This document shows positions 18,395 to 27,460 of a DNA stretch of 64,000 bases, piece by piece. Made by a program: the position numbers and the translations under genes. Positions within the stretch are counted from its first letter, which is position 1; the number at the start of each line of letters is the position of its first letter. Source of the DNA: Lachnospiraceae bacterium (GTDB lineage: Bacteria > Bacillota > Clostridia > Lachnospirales > Lachnospiraceae). The notes beneath the pieces are model-generated. The model was not told the origin of the DNA, did not search any database, and was given only the letters and a program-made list of their open reading frames with translations. The stretch is from contig BLLW01000004.1 in the NCBI GenBank assembly GCA_011959285.1, positions 17,171 to 81,170 of the forward strand, written 5' to 3'.

Positions 18395-18414
18395 ATAAAT
18401 TCCTCCCCTTTTAG

Positions 18415-18443
18415 TTGACAAACAAGACAAAAACCCATATACT
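18415..18443 (+). promoter_or_regulatory. promoter of SRP RNA
   Basis: TTGACA, 17-base spacer, TATACT on the plus strand, a near-consensus strong promoter placed to start transcription near 18450. Confidence 0.85.
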
Positions 18444-18465
18444 ACAAGATGATATTGATTGTATG

Positions 18466-18677
18466 ACCGTGCAGCTTTATTTTCAGGGAAGCTGTCATGG
18501 CTGCCCTGTATAAGTGGCGTTTGACGATTGGGTCTTGCGCAATGGAAATCTGCGAACCGTGTCAGGTTGGGAACAAAGCAGCACTAAGCGGAATCTTCCA
18601 TGTGCCGCAAGGGCGCCTGATCCTAGTTAACTGTACAGGTAACGCATGGCGGCTTCCCCGAGGATAAAGAACACGGT
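18466..18677 (+). ncRNA. ffs: signal recognition particle RNA, large (Alu-containing) type
   Basis: RNA core of the signal recognition particle. The conserved SRP54-binding helix 8 is visible around 18570-18600 (GTGTCAGG ... AGCAGCACTAAG) with a GGAA tetraloop. Next come CATGTGCCGCAAGGG and CTAACTG...GTAACGC-like segments also found in Bacillus scRNA. The long helix 5 can be traced by pairing CCGTG (18467) with CACGG (18672), GGGAAGC with GCTTCCC, and CCTGTA with TACAGG, which fixes the ends. The apical stem is UUG-GGAA-CAA instead of the common UCC-GGAA-GGA: both sides changed together and pairing is kept. The 5' end may start at about 18450 and be processed. Confidence 0.93.
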
Positions 18678-18747
18678 TTCTCATTTCCTGACGTTTATCT
18701 ACTTATTATACCCTTCTTAGAATCATACTGCAAGTATATCATCATAA

Positions 18748-19692
18748 CTATAGTTCGACTTTTCGCATATAATATCCAAATTTACCTACCTCCACAGGAC
18801 CGCCGCATTCAAATCCTTCAAATCCAAACATAATGGCAACCATCTTCTCCCTCTCAAAGTAAGTGCCAGGAACCCCCAAATAGAAGCAGGTTCCCTCTCC
18901 CTCACCGATTTCCTTATCCGGTCCCAAAATCATGTGTCTGTAATTATAAAATCCGTGAAGAAGGAAGCTGTTATTTACCAGCCTCTGATAAGGTGCGCGC
19001 AAAATAATAAAATCCTTTGGCTCCACAGATAAAAACACTCTGTCATCTCCAAAAGGATGCATGGTCTTATAACATCTTTGCAATTGCTCCCATTTATCTT
19101 CCGATGCTACTTCAGGCAGTATTTCCTCATGGTAAGAACTCTGCCTGCCCTGCGCCTGCTCTTCCCCCATATCTTCCTCTGTCCTGCTCCTTCTTGCTTC
19201 CTCCTTTGGCGCTTCCTCCGCCTTTGGTTCATCTGCTGCACATAGTTCAGGCTCCCTTAACGGTGTCTGCAGATGCTCCATCTCTTTCCAGTATCCTGCC
19301 ACCCACCGCCGTCCGTCCAGACGAATCAAAATACCGCTCAAATCATCCTCTGCAAACTCCTCCTCCCCGAACCGCGCATAACCTTCCTGCACCAAAAGGC
19401 GTTTTCCTGCATCTGCACGCCCATTCTGAACCGGAATCATTCCCCAGGCGATTTCTCTGCTTCCGCCCATAACACGAAGCGGATAAGTGCCATCTCTTAA
19501 ATCCGTGCCACACTTCATATGTATATCCAATAAATAAGCATCCCTCTCCCTAGACACCTTCATGAACCCGGCAGACGCCTTTTTGATTCCCTCCTCATAA
19601 AGCGACAGATAAATTATTTTCTTTTCATATAAAATCAACCTTATCCCTCCCAACAGTTTTCTACTATTGTATTCGGGGATAAGGTTGTTCAT
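18748..19692 (-). CDS. conserved hypothetical protein (DUF6128-like)
   Basis: A cytoplasmic protein, 314 residues if read from ATG 19692. It resembles a Lachnospiraceae family I associate with DUF6128, but the function is unknown. The N-terminal third (LYEKKIIYLSLYEEG... to WGMIPVQNG) looks like a beta-rich domain. A variable charged linker follows (about 155-200). The conserved C-terminal third holds HPFGDDRVFLSVEPKDF, NSFLLHGFYNYRHM and a FYLGVPGTYFEREKMVA segment. No signal peptide or membrane helix. An alternative TTG start at 19638 has GGGAGGG seven bases upstream, whereas ATG 19692 has no clear ribosome binding site, so the shorter form (about 296 residues) may be the real one. Confidence 0.65.
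   Translation of the reverse strand: MNNLIPEYNSRKLLGGIRLILYEKKIIYLSLYEEGIKKASAGFMKVSRERDAYLLDIHMKCGTDLRDGTYPLRVMGGSREIAWGMIPVQNGRADAGKRLLVQEGYARFGEEEFAEDDLSGILIRLDGRRWVAGYWKEMEHLQTPLREPELCAADEPKAEEAPKEEARRSRTEEDMGEEQAQGRQSSYHEEILPEVASEDKWEQLQRCYKTMHPFGDDRVFLSVEPKDFIILRAPYQRLVNNSFLLHGFYNYRHMILGPDKEIGEGEGTCFYLGVPGTYFEREKMVAIMFGFEGFECGGPVEVGKFGYYMRKVEL
19636..19687 (-). repeat. 12-bp perfect inverted repeat over the DUF6128-like start region
   Basis: CAACCTTATCCC (19676-19687) and GGGATAAGGTTG (19636-19647) are perfectly complementary, with a 28-base loop. The second arm covers part of the best Shine-Dalgarno (GGGAGGG) and an in-frame TTG, and is followed by ATTTTATAT. It may hide a translation start or act as terminator of the CdaR gene upstream. 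Confidence 0.55.
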
Positions 19693-19716
19693 GTCTGCAA
19701 TCTAAAGTTTTGCCTT

Positions 19717-20805
19717 TCAGCGCTTTTCAAATTCTAAATACTTCATGTAATTATATACCATCATGGCAATCTTAAATGTAAGCGCATCATCAAAGGTCCG
19801 CACATCAAGACCCGTGCTCTTCTGAAGTTTTTCTACCCTGTATACCAATGTATTTCGATGTACGAACAGCTGTCTTGATGTCTCAGAAACATTCAGATTG
19901 TTTTCAAAAAATTTATTGATAGTGGAAATGATTTCTTCATCGAAAGTCCCAGGATCGTTTTCCCCAAATATCTCATCAATAAAAATTTTGCAAAGGTTCG
20001 CCGGAAGCTGATAAATCAGCCGTCCTATGCCAAGACTCCCATAAGAATTTACTTTCTTTTCCACATAAAAGATTTTTCCCACTTCAAGCGCCATCATGGC
20101 TTCCTTGTAAGACTTGGACACATCCTTGAGCTCCTGCACCACGGTTCCATACGCCACCCTGACATTCATCATCGCTTCCGTACTCATCATATCCACGATT
20201 GTCTGGGCAGTATGTTCTAAATACCCGCTCCCGTCCCTTGGTCCCAAAGCTTTGATCAAAACCACATTATTTTCATCCACCGCTGTGACAAAATCACCCG
20301 ACTGCATAGAAAATAACCCTCGCAGCAATTCTGCCGCCGCATTATCCTTTTCCATTTTAGTCTCAATAATATACACCACCCGGGGAACCGCCGCCTCAAT
20401 ATGGAGCTTTTTGGCACGATTATACACATCCACCAAGAGAAGATTGTCCATCAAAAGATTCTGGAAAAAGTTATTGCGGTCAAGGCGCTCCTTATACGCC
20501 ATAATGAGCTGCTGAATCTGACTCACCGCTATCTTTCCAATCATATGCGCCTGATCGCTGTTCCCTCTCGCCGCCAGGATATAGGTAAGTTCTCCCTCAT
20601 CCATGACCTTAAGCAGATGATCCTTCCCAATCGTCTGACTACCGGCAGGCGAATCGGCGAATCCTCTGATCAGCTCTCCCGATATCACATCCCCCTCAAA
20701 GGTCGATGCAACTTCCGTCCCATCCAGATCATATACTGCCAAATTAACCTTCGTGAGAGCGCGCAGCTCCTCAATGCAGTTTTCTATTACCTGTGCTGTA
20801 ATCAT
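19717..20805 (-). CDS. PucR/CdaR-family transcriptional regulator
   Basis: Cytoplasmic regulator, 362 residues. The N-terminal sugar-diacid-recognition-like domain (about 1-110) is followed by a GGDEF-like middle domain (about 125-260). The C-terminal helix-turn-helix (LNVSETSRQLFVHRNTLVYRVEKLQKSTGLD, about 300-345) is the hallmark HTH_30 of PucR/CdaR proteins. ATG 20805 is preceded by AAGGGG nine bases upstream. It stands between the DUF6128-like gene and the msmX terminator; no obvious target is adjacent. The inducer is unknown. Confidence 0.88.
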   Translation of the reverse strand: MITAQVIENCIEELRALTKVNLAVYDLDGTEVASTFEGDVISGELIRGFADSPAGSQTIGKDHLLKVMDEGELTYILAARGNSDQAHMIGKIAVSQIQQLIMAYKERLDRNNFFQNLLMDNLLLVDVYNRAKKLHIEAAVPRVVYIIETKMEKDNAAAELLRGLFSMQSGDFVTAVDENNVVLIKALGPRDGSGYLEHTAQTIVDMMSTEAMMNVRVAYGTVVQELKDVSKSYKEAMMALEVGKIFYVEKKVNSYGSLGIGRLIYQLPANLCKIFIDEIFGENDPGTFDEEIISTINKFFENNLNVSETSRQLFVHRNTLVYRVEKLQKSTGLDVRTFDDALTFKIAMMVYNYMKYLEFEKR

Positions 20806-20970
20806 CCTTTCACGCCCCTTCCCAATCTAAATACAGTATACCAAACCATGCCATCCCATTGCAACAAATTAATTGGTTCATTCTTGCCGTTAGGGGGGGA
20901 GATGCCGAACAGGCGACAGGCGGGTTTCCGGCGTGGTCGCGGGATGGCATGTTTTGGCTAAGCATAATAA

Positions 20971-20992
20971 AAGGGATGCCGAAGCATCCCTT
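20971..20992 (-). terminator. terminator after msmX
   Basis: Nine base pair stem AAGGGATGC / GCATCCCTT with a four-base loop, followed on the minus strand by TTTTATTATG. Confidence 0.85.
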
Positions 20993-21006
20993 TGTGAATA
21001 TTATGA

Positions 21007-22116
21007 TTAGTTTGTGATTGTCTGTTCTGTTTCTTTGTCGAATACGTGAATCTTTTCAACGTCAAATGCAAATTTAACAGAATCGCCAGGTCTTGCTGTT
21101 GTACGGGAGTCAACTCTTGCTGTGAGCGGGAACTCAGCCAAATCAAAGTATAAGTAAACTTCTGCACCAAGTAATTCATAAACCTTGATAGTTGATTCAA
21201 ATGAACATTTAGCTGTCTGAAGGAACATCTCTGAATCATAGACATCTTCAGGACGAATACCAAAAGTAACTGTCTTTCCAGCATAACCGCCGTCAATCAG
21301 CTTTTTGGATTTTGCAGCAGGAAGAGGAATACTGCTTCCAGCAACCTTAAGACTTGCAACGTCGCCATTTACTTCTACAACAGCATCAAGGAAGTTCATC
21401 TGAGGAGATCCCATGAATCCGGCAACGAATAAGTTAGCGGGCTTCTCGTACAGATTCTGAGGTGTATCTACCTGCTGAACAACGCCGTCCTTCATAACTA
21501 CGATTCTATCGCCAAGTGTCATAGCTTCTGTCTGGTCATGTGTTACGTAGATAATGGTAGTTCCTAATCTCTGATGTAATTTAGCAATCTCAATACGCAT
21601 CTGTACACGGAGTTTTGCATCCAAGTTGGAAAGAGGTTCATCCATAAGGAATACCTTAGGATTACGAACGATTGCACGCCCCATGGCAACACGCTGTCTC
21701 TGACCGCCGGATAAAGCCTTCGGCTTACGATCAAGAAGCGCTGTCAAGTCAAGAATCTTAGCTGCTTCTTTAACCATCTTATCAATTTCATCTTTCGGAA
21801 CTTTTCTTAACTTAAGACCGAAAGCCATATTGTCGTATACTGACATATGAGGATACAGAGCGTAGTTCTGGAATACCATTGCAATATCTCTATCCTTAGG
21901 TTCAACATCATTAACAACTCTGTCACCGATTCTCAGTTCGCCGGAAGAGATGTCTTCCAGACCTGCAACCATACGAAGTGTAGTGGACTTACCACATCCT
22001 GAAGGTCCTACAAAGATGATGAACTCCTGATCCTTTATCTCAAGGTTGAAGTCTTTTACAGCCTCAAATCCATTCGGATATACCTTGCAGATATTTTTTA
22101 AAGATAAACTTGCCAT
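21007..22116 (-). CDS. msmX: MsmX/UgpC-type sugar ABC transporter ATPase
   Basis: Cytoplasmic ATPase that can serve several CUT1 sugar importers, 369 residues. Walker A GPSGCGKST (about residue 38), Q-loop VFQNYALYPHM, signature LSGGQRQRVAMGRAIVR, Walker B VFLMDEPLSNLDAKLR and switch THDQTEAM are all present. The C-terminal OB-fold region (about 235-369, including GIRPEDVYDS) is typical of MalK/UgpC/MsmX. GGAGG precedes ATG 22116. It is monocistronic with its own terminator. The starch operon at 10.7-16.8 kb has both permeases and a binding protein but no ATPase, so this protein likely powers it (inference). Confidence 0.93.
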   Translation of the reverse strand: MASLSLKNICKVYPNGFEAVKDFNLEIKDQEFIIFVGPSGCGKSTTLRMVAGLEDISSGELRIGDRVVNDVEPKDRDIAMVFQNYALYPHMSVYDNMAFGLKLRKVPKDEIDKMVKEAAKILDLTALLDRKPKALSGGQRQRVAMGRAIVRNPKVFLMDEPLSNLDAKLRVQMRIEIAKLHQRLGTTIIYVTHDQTEAMTLGDRIVVMKDGVVQQVDTPQNLYEKPANLFVAGFMGSPQMNFLDAVVEVNGDVASLKVAGSSIPLPAAKSKKLIDGGYAGKTVTFGIRPEDVYDSEMFLQTAKCSFESTIKVYELLGAEVYLYFDLAEFPLTARVDSRTTARPGDSVKFAFDVEKIHVFDKETEQTITN

Positions 22117-22240
22117 TTTATTTGCCTCCTTAGAATATTTGATTCATAATCAAGTCTGAAATCAGTATACATGAGTTTAGCACTTCTGCCTATGCCACTA
22201 TTACACAAAGATTTTCTTCTTCCATAGACACTTTGTACAA

Positions 22241-23716
22241 TTATTCTTTTCTGTCTCGGTCATCGTAAAAGGCAAGCTGATTCTTTCCTCTTTTCTTTGC
22301 CTTATATAGGGCTTGGTCAGCAGCTTTGTACAGAGATTCAAAATCACTGCCATGGGTGGGAAAAACAGCTGCGCCAATACTCGCCGTGGCAGAATACTTG
22401 ACATACTCACCAACTTGGAAATCTTCAAAGAACTGTATCAACTTTTTGGACTCCCTTAACGTATTTTTATCCTCCTTCAAATCCTTCAAAAAAATCGTAA
22501 ACTCATCTCCACCTGTACGCCCTATGATATCGGTAACCCTAAAATTGACCCCAATTCGCTTGCCTAATGTGCGGAGAACCTCATCTCCAAAAGCATGCCC
22601 AAGAGTATCATTGATTTTCTTAAAATTATCAATGTCAAGAACAAACATCATTGCCAGCGAATCTGGATAATCCTTTATGTATTCCTTAATCTTTCGCTCT
22701 GTTGCCAACTTATTATTAAGACCGGTAAGAAGATCCGTATCTGCTTTTTCCTGCAGTGTCTTACTCTTTTCTGCGTTTCGCCTTTTACCTATAATGTTTC
22801 CAATCACATAGACCAGGAAAAATACGACCACAACGCTAAGAAGCTGAATCATCATCAATAGAACATTTCCCCATATTCCGTTCTGCTTAGAGTCCACATA
22901 TTTCTGATCCACTCCCATCACCAGATTCCAGTCATTAATACCAATGGGCGTAAAAACAAGTGTCTTCTCCTCGCCATTTACAGAAAGCTTCACGCTGTCC
23001 GTACTGCCATTTTGCATTGCGACCTTTGCCTGGGTACCGGCATTTTGAAATTTACGGTCAATCCCTGCCCATATATTCCCATCCTTTAAAAAGCTGCTTC
23101 CCGATTCACCATGGGAAAGAATGTTTCCATCTTTATCCACCATAACGGCAAATGATGTATTCCCATACTGCTGATTGACTTTAATCAGATTTTTGATCCG
23201 TTTTACAGAATAAAACAAAAATAAATTGCCTTCATCTTCTGATACAGGAACAATCATCTGTATTGCAGGAATACCCAGTATATCATCATCTGGCAGATAT
23301 TTATACACTACATCCGGCATCGTTTCCAAATCTTCATCATAAATTCTTCCCTCGAAGCTTGTGTACTCGCCATCCTTTTCAATAAATGCTTCCTTTCCAT
23401 TGACGTAAACCACCTCATAGACCTGCGTCTGATCCACAAGCGCTTTCAGAAGCAGCGTTGTGGTATCTGTCCTTCTTGGCGGCTGCTCTCCAATCACTTG
23501 TGCCGCCGTCTCGCCTGCATCACGAATGCCCTGAAGCTCATTCATCACTCTCAATGCATATTTCTGCGCGGTCTCTTCCAACTCTCTTTCAATTGCCTCA
23601 CCTGCATCTTTGCGAATTTCAACGGAAAACCTTAACAGCATAATTGTAATTACAATTATTGCGCATATAAGCGGTATCAACCATTGTAAAATTATTCTGC
23701 CTCGTTCTTCTTTCAT
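22241..23716 (-). CDS. membrane-bound diguanylate cyclase with extracellular sensor
   Basis: Makes cyclic di-GMP from two GTP, about 491 residues. Transmembrane helix 1 about residues 12-35, an extracellular Cache-like sensor about 40-270, helix 2 about 280-305, then a GGDEF domain. DTDLLTGLNN opens the domain, the active site is GRTGGDEFTIFL, and an RxxD inhibitory site (RVTD) lies five residues before GGDEF, so feedback control by c-di-GMP is expected. The ATG at 23716 overlaps the stop of the YesL gene by ATGA and has GGAGAG upstream. Co-transcribed with the YesL-like and HD-GYP genes. Confidence 0.92.
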   Translation of the reverse strand: MKEERGRIILQWLIPLICAIIVITIMLLRFSVEIRKDAGEAIERELEETAQKYALRVMNELQGIRDAGETAAQVIGEQPPRRTDTTTLLLKALVDQTQVYEVVYVNGKEAFIEKDGEYTSFEGRIYDEDLETMPDVVYKYLPDDDILGIPAIQMIVPVSEDEGNLFLFYSVKRIKNLIKVNQQYGNTSFAVMVDKDGNILSHGESGSSFLKDGNIWAGIDRKFQNAGTQAKVAMQNGSTDSVKLSVNGEEKTLVFTPIGINDWNLVMGVDQKYVDSKQNGIWGNVLLMMIQLLSVVVVFFLVYVIGNIIGKRRNAEKSKTLQEKADTDLLTGLNNKLATERKIKEYIKDYPDSLAMMFVLDIDNFKKINDTLGHAFGDEVLRTLGKRIGVNFRVTDIIGRTGGDEFTIFLKDLKEDKNTLRESKKLIQFFEDFQVGEYVKYSATASIGAAVFPTHGSDFESLYKAADQALYKAKKRGKNQLAFYDDRDRKE

Positions 23717-24396
23717 TTTATGCTCTCCGTACGATCCGTTTCCTCTATAGAATCCGATGCCCACTCACCGTCTCCTGTATCTTCTTCCGGCTCAAACCGT
23801 TTAAAAGTCTTGTTATAAAGAAGGGCACACACAAAAGCGGGTCCTGATATTCCCAACACAAATACAATGGGAAACGCCCGGAAAAAGAAAATCAGTATGA
23901 CAGCCGGAACTGCCCAGCATACCATCATCAGAATCGTTTTTGGAAGACTGAGTATTCCCATAAACAAAGAATTTTTAAAGGTATGCTTAATGGAATTTTC
24001 AAACTTTGCCAATACAGGAAATACGTGCATAGTGGCAAATATCATAATAAATGCCACTACCGCCAAAGCAGTCCGGAACCATGAGGGGAATGCCACAGTA
24101 GAATAATTAAGTATGAAAGCATCTCCTGCCAGTATACCCACAATCACAAGAAGAACCAACCAAATTAAAGTTGCCTGTTTAAAATTCTGCTTGAAGGATC
24201 TAAAAAAAGCTCTGGTTATATAACCTTCCTCATTTCTGACCATCTTTAATACCACGTAATTCAAAGCCGTCATGGATGCTCCAATTGTGATAATAGGGAT
24301 GCAGCAAATCATCGTCAATATGTTTAAATAAATCAAATCTGCAAATTTATTCAAAAAACTGAACAGTGGGCTCTCCAAATCAAATAATTTTCCCAT
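23713..24396 (-). CDS. YesL/DUF624-family membrane protein
   Basis: Membrane protein, about 227 residues with five to six helices. The opening (LESPLFSFLNKFADLIYLNIL, then CCIPIITIGASMTALNYVVLKM) is the typical YesL/DUF624 N-terminus. The C-terminus is polar and acidic (EEDTGDGEWASDSIEETDR). The start at ATG 24396 is favoured over a GTG two codons upstream because AGGA then has proper spacing. YesL proteins usually sit in sugar ABC operons; here the gene lies between a c-di-GMP hydrolase-type gene and a diguanylate cyclase, overlapping the latter by four bases. Function unknown. Confidence 0.85.
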   Translation of the reverse strand: MGKLFDLESPLFSFLNKFADLIYLNILTMICCIPIITIGASMTALNYVVLKMVRNEEGYITRAFFRSFKQNFKQATLIWLVLLVIVGILAGDAFILNYSTVAFPSWFRTALAVVAFIMIFATMHVFPVLAKFENSIKHTFKNSLFMGILSLPKTILMMVCWAVPAVILIFFFRAFPIVFVLGISGPAFVCALLYNKTFKRFEPEEDTGDGEWASDSIEETDRTESIK

Positions 24397-24427
24397 AATC
24401 ACTCTTCCTCTTCTGCGGCTTTCGACA

Positions 24428-25681
24428 TCAACGTTCCTTCAGCTTCTCTGAAACCTGGCTATACTGCTGATTCAACTTTTTGTATGTACTCATAGTTTCT
24501 TCCGCCCTTACACTTACATATTCCATAATTTCATTATAGCAGTCAAAGAATATTTTTGAAATTGCTTTATTGTATTTTCCGGCTACTGTCTCTTTTCTTA
24601 TCAATTCAAGGATTTCTTCGTCTTTAAACGCAGGTCTGTATGCTTTACTTCCCATAAGTGCATTGACAGCATCAGCAAATTGCACAATCTGCTGGCTCTT
24701 GTTCATCTGTATTTCTTTAAGTCCTCTAGGATACCCACTTCCATCGCACCGTTCATGGTGTGCTGCCACAATCTCCACGACCTCATCCGCCATACGATTC
24801 TTTAAAACCCTTTCCGCCAGATGGACATGCATTTTAACCTTTTCATATTCCTCTGACGTAAGGCTTCTAGGGGCGCCTGTAATCAAATTGGGAACGGCAA
24901 GCATGCCGATATCATGAAGCAGTGCCCCATAATAAAGCTGTTCTTTTTCCAGAACGCTTAAACCTGCCTTTTCTCCAATCACTTCTGAAATGCACATACA
25001 GACCACAGATCCTACCACTGCAGCCTCTCTCCTAAATCCTTGACAATATGTAAGCATCTCCATAAACTTCTTTTTATCTTCATTGGTAAAAATCATATAT
25101 CCAATGATATCGTCCAATTCTTCCTTATATGCGCCGCTTTTCACTTTCCGCAGTACATCATACTTTTGCACGGTTTCCTCAAACAGCTTCAGCGCTTCCC
25201 CGCTGATTACAGTCCCCGCCTGTTTCTGAAACATTTTGACATCAAATTTTTCTCCCAGAGCCAGCGAAAAGATATCTACCTTTTCGGCAAGACTTAACGC
25301 CGCAGCAATATCCTTGTACTCATAATTCATCGCTTCTAACTGAGAGTAATCGGTATGATGATGGAGGATGATCGTAGCAAGTTCGCTCAAAGGTGAAAGA
25401 TGCTTAAATACCAGATATCCATATGCGACATGTGCCATCGTCTCTTTACATTCATAACGAATCATTTCTTTTGGGTTTTCTGTCTTATACGCACCGATGT
25501 CGTGAAGAGACGCCAGAAATACAAAGTCGGCTAATTCAAATTTTTCATAACCTCCTTTGCACTCCAACATCTTATATAAATAATACGCCACTCTGGAGCC
25601 GTGATCCATTACCCTGCGGTCAATCAGCTTGAGAGTATCCCGCATCAACAGAAAAATATCCTTACTGTGAATATATTCCAT
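24428..25681 (-). CDS. tandem HD / HD-GYP domain protein (putative c-di-GMP phosphodiesterase)
   Basis: Cytoplasmic protein, about 417 residues. The N-terminal HD domain (about 20-160) has LASLHDIGAYKT and a later HHHTDY. The C-terminal HD-GYP domain (about 215-380) has LLHDIGMLAVPN, HHERCDGSGYPRGL and an IVQFADAVNAL helix, matching the c-di-GMP-cleaving family with the HHExxDGxGYP core. A helical tail ends the protein. ATG 25681 has GGTGAGG just upstream; the longer frame to 25696 has no site. First gene of a trio with YesL and a GGDEF enzyme, so opposing activities are encoded together. Confidence 0.9.
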   Translation of the reverse strand: MEYIHSKDIFLLMRDTLKLIDRRVMDHGSRVAYYLYKMLECKGGYEKFELADFVFLASLHDIGAYKTENPKEMIRYECKETMAHVAYGYLVFKHLSPLSELATIILHHHTDYSQLEAMNYEYKDIAAALSLAEKVDIFSLALGEKFDVKMFQKQAGTVISGEALKLFEETVQKYDVLRKVKSGAYKEELDDIIGYMIFTNEDKKKFMEMLTYCQGFRREAAVVGSVVCMCISEVIGEKAGLSVLEKEQLYYGALLHDIGMLAVPNLITGAPRSLTSEEYEKVKMHVHLAERVLKNRMADEVVEIVAAHHERCDGSGYPRGLKEIQMNKSQQIVQFADAVNALMGSKAYRPAFKDEEILELIRKETVAGKYNKAISKIFFDCYNEIMEYVSVRAEETMSTYKKLNQQYSQVSEKLKER

Positions 25682-25732
25682 ACGCCTCACCTGCATTCAT
25701 AATATGATTTTTGTTTCTGTGACATATATAAT

Positions 25733-26230
25733 TTACTGTTCTGCCTTTGCTTCCGAAAAGATGTATTCCATTGGCGTATATCTAATCCCGTCCTGCTGTC
25801 TTTCCGGACCAAGGTCTTTAAAACCAATCCGATGATAAAATGCCACCCCGTAAGGTGATGCATTAACTGTAATACGCGGTTTGCTTAACTCCTTTTTTAC
25901 ATAATCCGCCATACTTTTCATTAACGCTCTTCCAATTCCATGTCTGTGGTAATTTTTATCCACAAACAAAAGGGATATGTGCATCTCATTACGCAGGGTA
26001 ATCATCCCTACAATCCTGCCCTGATCATATGCTGCCATCATCTGGTATCTACCCATTACAAACAGACGCCTAAGCCCTGAATCTGTAATAAAGTCCTCAA
26101 AGCTCCTGACTCCTTCCATCGTATAGTCATCTGCTTCAAAGTCTAAAAAGGTCTTCCACGCAAGCCCCATGGCTTCTTCCCAGTCATCCTGGTCCGCAAA
26201 GCGCACTTCATAAGGTATTTCCTGCTCCAT
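25733..26230 (-). CDS. GNAT-family N-acetyltransferase
   Basis: Acetyl-CoA-dependent acyltransferase fold, about 165 residues. The acetyl-CoA binding segment is LLFVDKNYHRHGIGRALMKSM (V/I-x-x-x-x-R-x-x-G-x-G/A form), followed by ITVNASPYGVAFYHRIGFKDLG, a classic GNAT end. ATG 26230 is chosen because AAAGGG lies upstream; the longer frame carries no site. 51 bases beyond the HD-GYP gene start. The substrate cannot be told. Confidence 0.88.
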   Translation of the reverse strand: MEQEIPYEVRFADQDDWEEAMGLAWKTFLDFEADDYTMEGVRSFEDFITDSGLRRLFVMGRYQMMAAYDQGRIVGMITLRNEMHISLLFVDKNYHRHGIGRALMKSMADYVKKELSKPRITVNASPYGVAFYHRIGFKDLGPERQQDGIRYTPMEYIFSEAKAEQ

Positions 26231-26363
26231 TGCTTTATCCCTTTCTGCACCATTATTATCACTATAACAGATAATACATGATTTTACAATCAAAGGAATT
26301 TTTAGAATTAATCCATTTTGCCTTTAACTGTATTATAGCGTAAATCCAGATTGTTTTCCAGTA

Positions 26364-27356
26364 CTATGGTACCATTTCTTTTCCAACCTGATTGACCAGC
26401 GGAAGCCCATTTTCCAACGCATATGCATTTTCTAAAGTGGTAAGCGCGATGGCATGCATAGCCTCCTTGGTAAAAAATCCCATATGGGATGTTACAAGCA
26501 CATTAGGGAAAGTCATAAGACGCGCCAGATTATCATCCGTTATAATTTCATTGGAACGATCTTCATAGAAGACACCTTCCTCTTCCTCGTAAACGTCCAG
26601 CCCCACTCCGCCGAATTTGCCCTCCAGCATGGCATCGATCAGTGCCTGCGTGTCGATCAGGCTTCCTCTCGACGTATTCACCAAGTAAACGCCATCCTTC
26701 ATCATGGCTATGCTTTCTTTATTGATCAAATGCCTGGTATCAGAAGTCAGCGGACAGTGCAGGGAAATAATATCAGAACTCTTGAACAATTCTTCCAAAG
26801 ATACATACTCTGCATCGAGTCCCTCCACAGGATATGGATCGTAGCAGATAACATGTGCCTGAAAGCCTCCAAAAATCCTGATCATCGCCTGACCGATCTT
26901 ACCTGTTCCGATCACACCCACCGTCTTTTCATTGATGTCCATTCCCATAAGCCCGTTTAAGCTCATATTAAATTCTCTGGTTCTATTATAAGCCTTATGC
27001 GTCAATCTGTTCACCGTAAGCAGCAGCGCCATGGCAAATTCAGCCACTGCTTCAGGCGAATAGCTTGGAACTCTTAAGATAATAATCTTGTCCTCAGCTG
27101 CCTTCACATCCACATTGTTAAATCCTGCACTTCGAAGCAGGATTGCCTTCACATTCATTTCATAAAGGGCATCTATCATTTCTGCATTCACATAATCGTT
27201 GACAAAGATACAGATTGCATCATATCCCTTCGCCATAAAAATCGTTTCCTTATTACATGCCGCTTCAATAAAATGAATATCAAACCCATATTCTTTTCCC
27301 ATGGGCTCAAACCAGATCTTATCATATGGTTTCGTACCGTAAAATGCTATTTTCAT
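26364..27356 (-). CDS. D-2-hydroxyacid dehydrogenase (D-lactate dehydrogenase type)
   Basis: NAD-dependent reductase, most likely pyruvate to D-lactate, 330 residues. The Rossmann glycine motif is VGVIGTGKIGQA (about residue 147). Catalytic Arg lies in VNTSRGSLID, Glu in the following segment near the GLDVYEEEE turn, and His in TSHMGFFTKEA. LLRSAGFNNVD is the substrate-loop segment common to LdhA-type enzymes. GGAGG precedes ATG 27356. Monocistronic appearance. Other D-2-hydroxyacids are possible substrates. Confidence 0.9.
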   Translation of the reverse strand: MKIAFYGTKPYDKIWFEPMGKEYGFDIHFIEAACNKETIFMAKGYDAICIFVNDYVNAEMIDALYEMNVKAILLRSAGFNNVDVKAAEDKIIILRVPSYSPEAVAEFAMALLLTVNRLTHKAYNRTREFNMSLNGLMGMDINEKTVGVIGTGKIGQAMIRIFGGFQAHVICYDPYPVEGLDAEYVSLEELFKSSDIISLHCPLTSDTRHLINKESIAMMKDGVYLVNTSRGSLIDTQALIDAMLEGKFGGVGLDVYEEEEGVFYEDRSNEIITDDNLARLMTFPNVLVTSHMGFFTKEAMHAIALTTLENAYALENGLPLVNQVGKEMVP

Positions 27357-27460
27357 AGATCATCCTCCATAATTTATGCAGATTCTTTTTACATTCTGCC
27401 GCTCCTTGCAGACTACATTTATTATTTACAGGGACAATGTGATTTTATTCTTTCAATTGT

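Noticed and set aside
18394..18430. Longer N-terminus of NrdG
   Set aside because: It would start inside the SRP RNA promoter and lacks a ribosome binding site; the TTG at 18394 has a strong one.
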